Origin: Methylophilaceae bacterium UBA5127 | GTDB taxonomy: Bacteria > Pseudomonadota > Gammaproteobacteria > Burkholderiales > Methylophilaceae | Direction of reading: 5' to 3' | Length of the DNA: 6,978 nt | NCBI GenBank assembly: GCA_002414145.1 | Contig: DHYP01000050.1 | Coordinates: 1-6,978 of the forward strand | Part shown: one piece after another, positions 1 through 6,734 of the stretch | Numbering within the stretch: the first letter of the stretch is position 1 | How the letters are laid out: every line of letters starts with the position of its first letter | Program-made: the position numbers and the translations under genes | The notes under the pieces: generated by a model | Told to the model about the DNA's origin: nothing | Seen by the model: the letters and a program-made list of their open reading frames with translations, nothing else | Databases searched by the model: none

Positions 1-54
1 TAAGCCCTACATTTTTGTTAAAATTTTTTAACAAAAATGTAGGGCTTAATTTTT
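1..54. terminator. Perfect 48-bp palindrome, probable (bidirectional) terminator after mobA
   Basis: Bases 1-23 are the exact reverse complement of bases 26-48, leaving only two T residues at the centre. The outer part of each arm is the most GC-rich (TAAGCCCTAC / GTAGGGCTTA) and the inner part is A/T only. On the plus strand the stem is followed by ATTTTT (49-54), as expected of an intrinsic terminator for a rightward gene lying left of the window. On the minus strand it begins 4 bases after the mobA stop codon, the right place to end the moaA-mobA transcript. Any U-tract on that side would lie outside the window. Termination in both directions is inferred; the palindrome itself is directly visible. 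A member of a dispersed palindromic repeat family is the alternative. Confidence 0.75.
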
Positions 55-643
55 AAAAGGTCAGACTTAATTCTAAAGCTTTTAAATCCTCAAACGTATT
101 TAAATTAGTAAATGCATCATTGCAGTCGCTAAAATCTACTTCAATATATCGCTGGCGCTTTTGCCAAGCGCTGACTTTGCGCTCACCTTGCGCTAAAAAT
201 ATGGTCAGGGATGGCAACACGCTTTTTTTCATCAAGCAGAATACTGGGTGGGCGTTGCCGTTGCTACTTGCAACCGCAATTTCAGCTTGCTGTTCAATTA
301 GTTTAGTTATCAGGCGTTGCGCTAAATCTTGCGGCAATAATGGTGAGTCGCAAGGCACAGTCAATAAGTAATCATTTTTGGCATGCTGTAGACCCAAGCT
401 AAAACCTGCTAATGGGCCAATAAAATCAGGGGTTTCATCTTGCAGGACAGCTAAGCTAAAGCGCTCATAACTAGGCAGTTCGCGGTTGGCGTTAATCAGT
501 ATTTCATCTACTTGTGGTGTTAAGCGTTCTATAACATGTTGAATAAGCGGCTTTTGCTGGAATATAACTAAACCTTTGTCTGCGCCACCCATCCGTGAAG
601 CGCGACCGCCTGAGAGAATGATCGCTGAAATAGGCACTTTCAT
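53..643 (-). CDS. mobA: Molybdenum cofactor guanylyltransferase MobA
   Basis: MobA transfers GMP from GTP to molybdopterin in the cytoplasm, giving the guanine dinucleotide cofactor (MGD) used by DMSO-reductase-family enzymes such as formate dehydrogenase. The 196-residue product is the usual length. It opens with the nucleotide-binding signature LSGGRASRMGGADKGL (residues 10-25), then GPLAG (76-80), the metal-binding VPCDSP (96-101, Asp99), HPVF (132-135) and a C-terminal NLNTFEDL (180-187). The ATG overlaps the moaA stop as ATGA, so translation is probably coupled. A G-rich stretch (GGGTGG) directly abuts the start and is too close to be an ordinary Shine-Dalgarno site. There is no alternative in-frame start nearby. 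The gene lies last in the leftward unit, before the palindrome at 1-48. The bis-MGD enzyme FdsA encoded next door is an obvious client. The related MocA (cytidylyl) family is less likely given the short, MobA-like signature. Confidence 0.95.
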   Translation of the reverse strand: MKVPISAIILSGGRASRMGGADKGLVIFQQKPLIQHVIERLTPQVDEILINANRELPSYERFSLAVLQDETPDFIGPLAGFSLGLQHAKNDYLLTVPCDSPLLPQDLAQRLITKLIEQQAEIAVASSNGNAHPVFCLMKKSVLPSLTIFLAQGERKVSAWQKRQRYIEVDFSDCNDAFTNLNTFEDLKALELSLTF

Positions 644-1641
644 CCACCCGTGTGCGACATAAACCGCACCACCGCTGGTGTGGCACGTTTTAAGTCAAAA
701 TCATGCCCTTTGGGTTTGGTTTTCATGCTCTCTACAATGGCCTCCATAATAGGCGCATCATTCTCAGGGAAGGCTCTGAGCAAAGGCATAAGTTCAACTT
801 TATCTTCTTGCCCTAGGCACAAGTAAAGCTCTCCTTGACAAGTGATGCGCACGCGGTTGCAGCTCTCACAGAAGTTGTGGCTGTGGGGTGAGATAAAGCC
901 GACTTTTGTATATCTGTTGGCTACGCGCCAATAGCGCGCAGGGCCGCCTGTGCTCTCAGCACTTGGCAATAGTGTGTACTTGCTTTGGAGCAGTTTGAGC
1001 GTTTCTGTATTGCTGACAAAGGTATTTTCGCGCGCATGGCTGACCTCACCTAAGGGCATTTCCTCAATAAAGCTGATGTCGATATTTTTATCGATGGCAA
1101 ATTGGACGAGGCTTTCTGTCTCGTCGTCGTTTATACCACGCATGAGTACAGTGTTGAGTTTTATACCCTCAAAGCCGATTTGAATGCAGGAGTCGATGCT
1201 CTCGAGCACTTTGCTTAAATCGCCTGTGCGAGTAATGCTTTTGAAGCGCTCTGGTTTCAAGCTATCTACTGAGATGTTGATACGCTTAACACCAGCTTTC
1301 TTTAGATGAGCTGCATGCTTTGATAATTGGCTGCCGTTGGTAGTAAGCACTAACTCATCTAACCCCTTGAGTTTGCCAATTTCTTCAAATAACCATAGCG
1401 CATTTTTACGCACTAACGGTTCGCCTCCTGTAATGCGAACCTTTGATACGCCAAGCTGGACAAATACTTTAACAAGGCGTGCACATTCTTCTAGGCTGAG
1501 TACTGCATCGCGAGGCAAAAATTGCATGTCTTCGCCCATGCAGTATACACAACGAAAATCACACCGATCCGTAATGGATAAGCGAATGTAATCAACCTTA
1601 CGGCCAAATTGATCGATGAGCGTGCTGGGCAGATTATCCAT
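640..1641 (-). CDS. moaA: GTP 3',8-cyclase MoaA (radical SAM)
   Basis: MoaA catalyses the first step of molybdopterin synthesis: radical-SAM conversion of GTP to 3',8-cyclo-7,8-dihydro-GTP, which MoaC then turns into cPMP. With the start chosen here the protein has 333 residues. The radical-SAM cluster motif CDFRCVYC has Cys27, Cys31 and Cys34; the SAM-binding GGEP is at 72-75. The second [4Fe-4S] cluster, which binds GTP, has Cys258, Cys261 and Cys275 in the family spacing Cx2Cx13C. The protein ends in Gly-Gly, the conserved MoaA tail needed for activity. A longer reading from an ATG at 1680 would add 13 hydrophobic residues (MFHFIKTINLIFN) unlike the family. It would also start about where the predicted transcript begins, so the ATG at 1641 is preferred. 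Neither start has a clear Shine-Dalgarno site. The stop codon overlaps mobA by 4 bases. Confidence 0.97.
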   Translation of the reverse strand: MDNLPSTLIDQFGRKVDYIRLSITDRCDFRCVYCMGEDMQFLPRDAVLSLEECARLVKVFVQLGVSKVRITGGEPLVRKNALWLFEEIGKLKGLDELVLTTNGSQLSKHAAHLKKAGVKRINISVDSLKPERFKSITRTGDLSKVLESIDSCIQIGFEGIKLNTVLMRGINDDETESLVQFAIDKNIDISFIEEMPLGEVSHARENTFVSNTETLKLLQSKYTLLPSAESTGGPARYWRVANRYTKVGFISPHSHNFCESCNRVRITCQGELYLCLGQEDKVELMPLLRAFPENDAPIMEAIVESMKTKPKGHDFDLKRATPAVVRFMSHTGG

Positions 1642-1678
1642 GTTAAAAATGAGGTTAATTGTTTTAATAAAGTGAAAC

Positions 1679-1700
1679 AAAGCGTTATTCTATGCGCTTT
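1679..1700. repeat. Inverted repeat AAAGCG-N10-CGCTTT, candidate operator
   Basis: AAAGCG (1679-1684) and CGCTTT (1695-1700) form a 6-10-6 inverted repeat that brackets the predicted moaA -10 hexamer (1687-1692). A further CGCTTT lies at 1704-1709, in direct orientation to the right half and touching the shared -35 region. The position suits a repressor site for moaA. No regulator is encoded in the window, and short repeats of this kind can occur by chance. Confidence 0.3.
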
Positions 1701-1714
1701 TTACGCTTTAACAA
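1687..1714 (-). promoter_or_regulatory. Predicted sigma70-type promoter for moaA-mobA
   Basis: On the minus strand TTGTTA (1714-1709) is followed after 16 bp by TAGAAT (1692-1687). These match the sigma70 consensus at 4 of 6 and 5 of 6 positions. Transcription would begin near 1680, leaving a leader of about 40 nt before the moaA ATG at 1641. The -35 overlaps the -35 of the opposing fds promoter. Found by eye, without scoring against a genome background. Confidence 0.5.
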
Positions 1715-1735
1715 GTGTTGATTTAGGTATATCAT
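1708..1735 (+). promoter_or_regulatory. Predicted sigma70-type promoter for the fds operon
   Basis: TTAACA (1708-1713) is separated by 16 bp from TATCAT (1730-1735), each matching the sigma70 consensus at 5 of 6 positions. Transcription would start near 1742, leaving about 35 nt of leader before the preferred fdsG start at 1777. This is the best hexamer pair I can find by eye upstream of fdsG. It has not been scored, so it remains a prediction. Confidence 0.55.
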
Positions 1736-1806
1736 TATGTAGTTGATTTACAATTTCGTTACATTTGGGGATAGATTTGGTTACAACCCTTACAGCAGTT
1801 GATTTA
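1717..1806 (+). repeat. Three copies of the 9-mer GTTGATTTA around the fds promoter and fdsG start
   Basis: GTTGATTTA occurs at 1717-1725 (promoter spacer), 1742-1750 (about the predicted transcription start) and 1798-1806 (fdsG codons for Val-Asp-Leu). The last two copies extend to a 10-mer by a shared leading A. The start-to-start distances are 25 and 56 bp. They may be binding sites for a regulator of the operon, but the region is AT-rich and the third copy lies in coding sequence. Confidence 0.35.
1767..1771 (+). promoter_or_regulatory. Shine-Dalgarno-like GGGGA that decides the fdsG start
   Basis: The G-rich run GGGGA ends 5 bases before the TTG at 1777, a workable ribosome-binding distance. 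It would fall inside the coding sequence if translation began at the TTG at 1765, which has no Shine-Dalgarno match before it. This favours 1777 as the start. Confidence 0.5.
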
Positions 1807-2259
1807 GAGAAAATACAGGCACATATTACCGCTCACAAAGATGTGCCAGGTGCTTTACTGCCTTTATTACACGCGATACAGGATGACATTGGATATATTC
1901 CTGAAGAGGCCTATCCTCTTATGGCTAAAGGCTTGGCTTTGTCTGTGGCAGAGGTGCACGGTGTAGTCACTTTTTACCATCATTTTAGAACGCATCCTGC
2001 AGGCAAGCATGTATTGCAAGTGTGTCGAGCAGAATCATGCCAAGCAATGGGTTCGGAAAAGCTGGAAGCGCATATTAAATCGATACTAGGTATCGATTTT
2101 CACCAAACTACCGCAGATGGCGCGATTACGCTAGAGCCTGTGTATTGTTTGGGGAACTGTGCATGTTCTCCAGCGGTATTGATTGATGAGGAACTGTACG
2201 GGCGTGTGGATAGTCAAAAGATTGACGAAATCATTCAGGAAGCGAGGTCTTCATCATGA
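1777..2259 (+). CDS. fdsG: NAD-dependent formate dehydrogenase gamma subunit FdsG
   Basis: FdsG is the small NuoE-like subunit of the cytoplasmic Fds formate dehydrogenase. It has a thioredoxin fold carrying one [2Fe-2S] cluster and sits against the FMN subunit FdsB. The cluster ligands are visible as CRAESC (Cys83, Cys88) and CLGNC (Cys124, Cys128), the NuoE spacing. [18 protein letters not shown] near the N-terminus and [13 protein letters not shown] are further family motifs, and HHF is typical of FdsG. No ATG fits: an in-frame TGA at 1744-1746 blocks extension and the first Met codon is deep inside. Two TTG codons compete, at 1765 and 1777. I take 1777 (160 residues) because GGGGA precedes it; using 1765 would add four residues. 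The stop overlaps the fdsB start as ATGA. NuoE of complex I is ruled out by the fdsA-type gene downstream. Confidence 0.95.
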   Translation: MVTTLTAVDLEKIQAHITAHKDVPGALLPLLHAIQDDIGYIPEEAYPLMAKGLALSVAEVHGVVTFYHHFRTHPAGKHVLQVCRAESCQAMGSEKLEAHIKSILGIDFHQTTADGAITLEPVYCLGNCACSPAVLIDEELYGRVDSQKIDEIIQEARSSS

Positions 2260-3806
2260 TTAAAGTTTATGTACCTCGTGATTCTACCGCCTTATCATTA
2301 GGCGCAGATCGCACAGCCAAGGCGATCATAGCAGAAGCACAAAAACGTGGTATTGAAATTGAACTAGTGCGTAATGGCTCTCGTGGATTGTTTTGGCTAG
2401 AGCCATTTGTAGAGGTTGGGACTAATCAAGGTCGTGTGGCGTTTGCACCAGTGCAGCCTAAAGATGTGTCTGGCTTATTTGATGCCGACTTTCTGCATGC
2501 AGGAGCGCATCCGCTTAATTTGGGGCTGACAGAAGAACTTGCTTGGTTGAAAAAGCAGCAGCGATTAACATTTGCACGCGTGGGTATTACTGATCCCGTT
2601 TCGTTAGAAGATTATTTGGCGCACGATGGCTATAAAGGCTTGCATAACGCTTTAAAAATGAGTGGTGCCGACATCGTAAAAACAGTCACAGACTCTGGTC
2701 TGCGTGGTCGTGGCGGAGCCGCCTTCCCGACAGGTATTAAATGGAATACAGTGTTAGGTGCAAAAGGCGAGCAAAAGTACGTGGTATGTAATGCCGATGA
2801 AGGCGATTCTGGCACCTATTCTGACCGTATGATTATGGAAGATGACCCCTTTGTGCTCATTGAAGGCATGACGATTGCGGGCATTGCAGTAGGGGCGACG
2901 CAAGGCTATATTTATTTGCGTAGTGAGTACCCACATGCACTTAAGGTCTTAAATGAGACTATTGGTAAGGCTTATGTGGCGGGCTATTTGGGCGATGATG
3001 TATGCGGCTCAGGTAAGGCATTTCACCTAGAAGTGCGTCGCGCGGCAGGTGCCTATGTCTGCGGTGAAGAAACCTCACTACTTGAAAGCTTGGAAGGTAA
3101 ACGCGGTTTGGTGCGCTTTAAACCACCTTTGCCAGCAATTGAAGGTTTGTTTGGCAAGCCCACCATTGTGAATAACGTGATTTCATTGGCGACGGTGCCG
3201 ATTATTTTAGATAAAGGTGCACAGTATTATGCGGATTATGGCATGGGGCGTTCACGTGGCACCTTGCCCATTCAGTTGGCAGGCAACATCAAGCAAGGCG
3301 GTTTGGTAGAGCTGGCATTTGGCGCAACGCTACGCGAACTGCTGTACGATTTTGGTGGAGGCTCTGCTACAGGCAAACCAATACGTGCGGTACAAGTCGG
3401 CGGGCCTCTGGGTGCATATTTGCCGGAAAGCCAATTTGATACGCCTTTGGATTACGAAGAGTTTACTAAAATCTGGGCAGTATTAGGTCACGGTGGAATT
3501 GTGGCATTTGATGACAGTGTCGATATGGCCAAAATGGCACGTTATGCGTTTGAGTTTTGCGCGATTGAAAGTTGCGGAAAATGTACCCCTTGTCGCATTG
3601 GTTCTACGCGCGGTGTAGAGGTGATGGATAAAATTACCTCTGGGAAAGAGCATGCAAACAATATTCAAGTATTACGAGATTTGTCCGATACTATGTTGAA
3701 TGGGTCTTTATGCGCGCTGGGTGGTATGACACCATACCCAGTGATGAGTGCATTGAACCATTTCGGTGAGGATTTTGGACTTAAGCAAACAGAGACTGCC
3801 GCCTAG
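2256..3806 (+). CDS. fdsB: NAD-dependent formate dehydrogenase beta subunit FdsB (FMN/NAD+ site)
   Basis: FdsB is the NuoF-like diaphorase subunit: it receives electrons from FdsA through a [4Fe-4S] cluster, passes them to FMN and reduces NAD+. The 516 residues comprise an N-terminal thioredoxin-like region (about 1-110), the FMN/NAD domain, and a C-terminal cluster domain. FMN and nucleotide motifs are [10 protein letters not shown] (151-160), NADEGDSGT (179-187) and [15 protein letters not shown] (270-284). The cluster ligands are Cys440, Cys443 and Cys446 in [13 protein letters not shown], plus Cys486 in SLCALGG. The first cysteine of the protein is Cys178, so the thioredoxin-like region cannot hold an iron-sulfur cluster, unlike many fused hydrogenase/FDH homologues. 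The ATG overlaps the fdsG stop by 4 bases, with GAGG at 2244-2247 as a reasonable ribosome site. The gene is intact and of normal length for FdsB. Confidence 0.97.
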   Translation: MIKVYVPRDSTALSLGADRTAKAIIAEAQKRGIEIELVRNGSRGLFWLEPFVEVGTNQGRVAFAPVQPKDVSGLFDADFLHAGAHPLNLGLTEELAWLKKQQRLTFARVGITDPVSLEDYLAHDGYKGLHNALKMSGADIVKTVTDSGLRGRGGAAFPTGIKWNTVLGAKGEQKYVVCNADEGDSGTYSDRMIMEDDPFVLIEGMTIAGIAVGATQGYIYLRSEYPHALKVLNETIGKAYVAGYLGDDVCGSGKAFHLEVRRAAGAYVCGEETSLLESLEGKRGLVRFKPPLPAIEGLFGKPTIVNNVISLATVPIILDKGAQYYADYGMGRSRGTLPIQLAGNIKQGGLVELAFGATLRELLYDFGGGSATGKPIRAVQVGGPLGAYLPESQFDTPLDYEEFTKIWAVLGHGGIVAFDDSVDMAKMARYAFEFCAIESCGKCTPCRIGSTRGVEVMDKITSGKEHANNIQVLRDLSDTMLNGSLCALGGMTPYPVMSALNHFGEDFGLKQTETAA

Positions 3807-3814
3807 CTTAGGCG
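3800..3814 (+). repeat. Small hairpin across the fdsB stop codon, just before the fdsA ribosome site
   Basis: CGCCTA (3800-3805) and TAGGCG (3809-3814) form a 6-bp perfect stem with a GCT loop. The fdsB stop codon TAG (3804-3806) lies within it, and the fdsA Shine-Dalgarno AAGGA starts three bases later. No T-run follows, so it is not an intrinsic terminator. It could influence translation of fdsA or mRNA processing; that role is inferred. Confidence 0.4.
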
Positions 3815-3816
3815 CT

Positions 3817-3821
3817 AAGGA
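3817..3821 (+). promoter_or_regulatory. Ribosome binding site of fdsA
   Basis: AAGGA lies 6 bases before the ATG at 3828 and is the clearest Shine-Dalgarno site in the window. It fixes the fdsA start against a second, out-of-frame ATG at 3832. fdsA is also the only complete fds gene not overlapping its upstream neighbour. Confidence 0.75.
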
Positions 3822-3827
3822 ACGATT

Positions 3828-6725
3828 ATGGATGACATTAAGTACAATACGGTTAAATCTGATACATCAAAATATCACCCTGACAAAGACTACGGCACGC
3901 CCAAAAAAGTGAGCGAGAAACAAATCACGCTTACTATTGATGGAGTGGAAGTTGCTGTGCCAGAAGGCACTTCTATTATGCATGCGGCACAATTATGTGG
4001 CGTGACAGTACCTAAACTTTGTGCAACTGATTCGCTAGAGCCATTTGGCTCTTGCCGTTTATGTTTGGTCGAAATTGAAGGACGTCGCGGCTATCCAGCT
4101 TCTTGCACTACGCCTGTTGCGGAGGGCATCAAGGTCAAAACACAAACTTCAAAACTGGCAGATATACGCCGTGGTGTCATGGAGCTGTATATTTCTGACC
4201 ATCCTTTGGATTGCCTCACTTGTGCCGCCAATGGCGATTGCGAGTTGCAAGACATGGCAGGTGCAGTGGGCTTACGTGAGGTACGTTATGGCTATGAAGG
4301 TGAAAATCATTTAGGTCAAACCAAAGATGAATCAAACCCGTATTTTACTTTTGACCCTAGCAAATGTATCGTTTGTTCACGCTGTGTTCGCGCTTGTGAA
4401 GAAACGCAAGGTACTTTTGCTTTGACTATTCAAGGTCGCGGTTTTGAAAGCAAAGTTTCTGCGGGGAACAAGCCATTTCTAGATTCTGAGTGTGTGTCTT
4501 GTGGCGCATGCGTACAAGCTTGCCCGACTGCGACACTGATGGAAAAAACAGTGATTGAGTCTGGCACGCCCGAGCATAAAGTTACCACCACTTGCGCTTA
4601 TTGCGGTGTGGGTTGCAGCTTTGATGAGGAAATGAAAGGCGAAGAAGTTGTGCGTATGACTCCCAATAAAGATGGCGGCGCAAACCACGGACACTCATGC
4701 GTGAAAGGTCGTTTTGCTTGGGGCTATGCTACACATGCGGACCGTATCACCACGCCAATGATACGCAAAAGCATACATGACGAATGGCAAAAAGTGAGCT
4801 GGGATGAAGCAATTAACTATGCAGCCAGCGAAATCAAACGTATTCAGGCCAAGTATGGTAAGGATTCTGTAGGTGGTATCACCTCCTCACGTTGTACGAA
4901 TGAGGAAGTCTATGTCACGCAAAAACTAGTACGCGCTGTGTTTGGTAGCAATAACGTAGATACTTGCGCACGTGTGTGTCACAGCCCGACAGGCTATGGT
5001 TTAAAACAAACTTTGGGAGAATCTGCAGGTACGCAAACCTTTGATTCTGTGATGAAGTCTGATGTGATTTTTGTGATGGGAGCCAATCCAACAGATGGGC
5101 ATCCTGTATTTGCGTCCATCATGAAACGTCGATTACGTGAAGGTGCAAAACTCATTGTTGCAGATCCACGAGCGATTGATTTAGTAGAAAACTCTCCACA
5201 CGTGCGTGCGGATTACCACTTAAACTTACGACCAGGGACTAATGTTGCCCTAATTTCGGCTATAGCACATGTGATTGTGACAGAAGGCTTAGTCAAAGAA
5301 GATTTTGTCAAAGCACGTTGCGAGTGGGATTCGTTTGTCGCATGGCGTGACTTTGTAGCCAAGCCAGAAAACTCGCCAGAAAGCCTGGCTAAAGATTTAG
5401 GCGTAGATCCCCAGAAAATACGCGAGGCCGCACGTTTGTTTGCCACAGGCGGTAATGCAGCGATTTATTACGGGCTAGGCGTAACCGAGCACAGTCAAGG
5501 CTCAACTACTGTCATGGGAATTGCCAACTTGGCGATGGCCACAGGAAATGTCGGCCGTGAAGGCGTGGGTGTCAATCCATTACGCGGACAGAACAATGTA
5601 CAGGGTTCATGCGATATGGGTTCGATGCCACACGAGTTTCCAGGTTACCGTCATGTGTCAGATGATGCTACGCGTGCTTTATTTGAAACCGCTTGGGGTA
5701 GGCCGTTGAGCGCTGACCCTGGCTTACGTATTCCTAATATGCTGGATTTGGCGGCAGAAGGTAGCTTTAAAGGGCTGTATTGTGTAGGTGAAGACATTGC
5801 GCAATCAGATCCAGATACGCAACACGTTACGCATGCATTGGAATCGATGGAATGTGTGATCGTACAAGATTTGTTCTTAAATGAAACAGCGATGTACGCG
5901 CATGTATTCTTCCCAGGGGCCTCTTTCTTAGAAAAGAGTGGCACCTTTACTAATGCAGAGCGCCGTATCTCACCTGTACGCCGAGTGATGAGTCCTAAAA
6001 ATGGTATGGAAGACTGGGAGATTACCACCAAGTTTTCTAAAGCCTTGGGTTATGAAATGAATTACACGCATGCCAGCGAGATTATGGATGAAATTGCGGC
6101 ATTGACTCCGACATTTAAAGGCGTGAGCTTTGAAAAATTAGATGAATTAGGTAGCATTCAATGGCCATGTAACGATGAAGCGCCTGAAGGCACGCCAACC
6201 ATGCATATCGATGCATTTGTACGTGGTAAGGGCAAGTTTTTTGTGACGCAGTATGTGCCTACAACAGAAAAAGTGAATGCAAAATACCCGCTTATCCTGA
6301 CTACAGGGCGTATTCTTTCCCAATACAACGTTGGCGCACAAACGCGCCGTACACACAATGTCGTATGGCATCAGGAAGATGTCATTGAAATTCATCCGCA
6401 CGATGCAGAAGAGCGTGGCATTCAAGAAGGCGATTGGGTAGGCATTACCGGCCGTGCGGGTGAGACGGTATTGCGTGCAACGCTTACTGAGCGTGTGCAG
6501 CCAGGCGTGGTGTATACCACCTTCCATCACCCTGAGTCTGGCGCAAACGTAATTACTACGGACAACTCAGATTGGGCTACTAATTGCCCTGAGTATAAAG
6601 TGACGGCTGTGCAAGTGTCTCGCGTGAACCAGCTCTCGCATTGGCAACAAGAGTATCAAGAATTTAGTGAGTCACAAATTGAACTGACAGGTATTTTGCC
6701 AGCTAAACCTGCGGTTGTAGAATAG
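3828..6725 (+). CDS. fdsA: NAD-dependent formate dehydrogenase catalytic alpha subunit FdsA (Mo-bis-MGD)
   Basis: FdsA oxidises formate to CO2, and in known homologues can run in reverse, in the cytoplasm. The 965 residues fuse a NuoG-like electron-transfer arm to an FdhF-like catalytic domain. A [2Fe-2S] ferredoxin domain has Cys65, Cys76, Cys79 and Cys93. A His-Cys [4Fe-4S] site has His125, Cys129, Cys132 and Cys138. Two further [4Fe-4S] sites use Cys180/183/186 with Cys190, and Cys222/225/228 with Cys232. The molybdopterin domain starts with a [4Fe-4S] site (Cys256, Cys259, Cys263, Cys291) and the conserved Lys293. The Mo ligand is Cys384 in RVCHSP (codon TGT, not selenocysteine TGA), with the active-site partners His385 and Arg586 (PLRGQNN). 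The C-terminal dinucleotide-binding domain covers roughly 820-925. The short tail ahead of the ferredoxin domain (about 32 residues, including DYGTP) is as in Cupriavidus FdsA. No twin-arginine signal is present, consistent with a soluble enzyme. Confidence 0.98.
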   Translation: MDDIKYNTVKSDTSKYHPDKDYGTPKKVSEKQITLTIDGVEVAVPEGTSIMHAAQLCGVTVPKLCATDSLEPFGSCRLCLVEIEGRRGYPASCTTPVAEGIKVKTQTSKLADIRRGVMELYISDHPLDCLTCAANGDCELQDMAGAVGLREVRYGYEGENHLGQTKDESNPYFTFDPSKCIVCSRCVRACEETQGTFALTIQGRGFESKVSAGNKPFLDSECVSCGACVQACPTATLMEKTVIESGTPEHKVTTTCAYCGVGCSFDEEMKGEEVVRMTPNKDGGANHGHSCVKGRFAWGYATHADRITTPMIRKSIHDEWQKVSWDEAINYAASEIKRIQAKYGKDSVGGITSSRCTNEEVYVTQKLVRAVFGSNNVDTCARVCHSPTGYGLKQTLGESAGTQTFDSVMKSDVIFVMGANPTDGHPVFASIMKRRLREGAKLIVADPRAIDLVENSPHVRADYHLNLRPGTNVALISAIAHVIVTEGLVKEDFVKARCEWDSFVAWRDFVAKPENSPESLAKDLGVDPQKIREAARLFATGGNAAIYYGLGVTEHSQGSTTVMGIANLAMATGNVGREGVGVNPLRGQNNVQGSCDMGSMPHEFPGYRHVSDDATRALFETAWGRPLSADPGLRIPNMLDLAAEGSFKGLYCVGEDIAQSDPDTQHVTHALESMECVIVQDLFLNETAMYAHVFFPGASFLEKSGTFTNAERRISPVRRVMSPKNGMEDWEITTKFSKALGYEMNYTHASEIMDEIAALTPTFKGVSFEKLDELGSIQWPCNDEAPEGTPTMHIDAFVRGKGKFFVTQYVPTTEKVNAKYPLILTTGRILSQYNVGAQTRRTHNVVWHQEDVIEIHPHDAEERGIQEGDWVGITGRAGETVLRATLTERVQPGVVYTTFHHPESGANVITTDNSDWATNCPEYKVTAVQVSRVNQLSHWQQEYQEFSESQIELTGILPAKPAVVE

Positions 6726-6734
6726 TTTTTGTTG

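Noticed and set aside
120..371. Plus-strand open frame of 83 codons inside mobA
   Set aside because: It is antisense to conserved mobA sequence, has no ribosome site and its product resembles nothing.
1642..1680. Molybdenum cofactor (Moco) riboswitch ahead of moaA
   Set aside because: The predicted leader is only about 40 nt, AT-rich and without evident stems, far too short for the known Moco RNA motif.
1640..1680. Longer moaA from the ATG at 1680 (346 residues)
   Set aside because: The extra 13 residues are hydrophobic and atypical, there is no ribosome site, and this ATG would sit at the predicted transcription start.
1718..1750. FNR-type site built from TTGAT half-sites at 1718 and 1743
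   Set aside because: No ATCAA half-site occurs at the required 4-bp spacing from either copy.
4977..5040. Selenocysteine codon and SECIS element in fdsA
   Set aside because: The Mo-ligand codon is TGT; there is no in-frame TGA in fdsA.
5651..6530. Two antisense open frames of about 126 residues opposite fdsA (5651-6031 and 6147-6530)
   Set aside because: They lie fully inside fdsA, whose frame carries continuous family motifs, and their translations show no recognisable domain; they are shadows of codon bias.
1777..6725. NuoE-NuoF-NuoG genes of respiratory complex I
   Set aside because: The third gene carries formate dehydrogenase active-site residues (Cys384-His385, Arg586), fdhD follows, and no other nuo genes are adjacent.
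6726..6734. Terminator between fdsA and fdhD (T-run at 6726-6730)
   Set aside because: No stem precedes the T-run, and the gap is only 9 bases within an operon.
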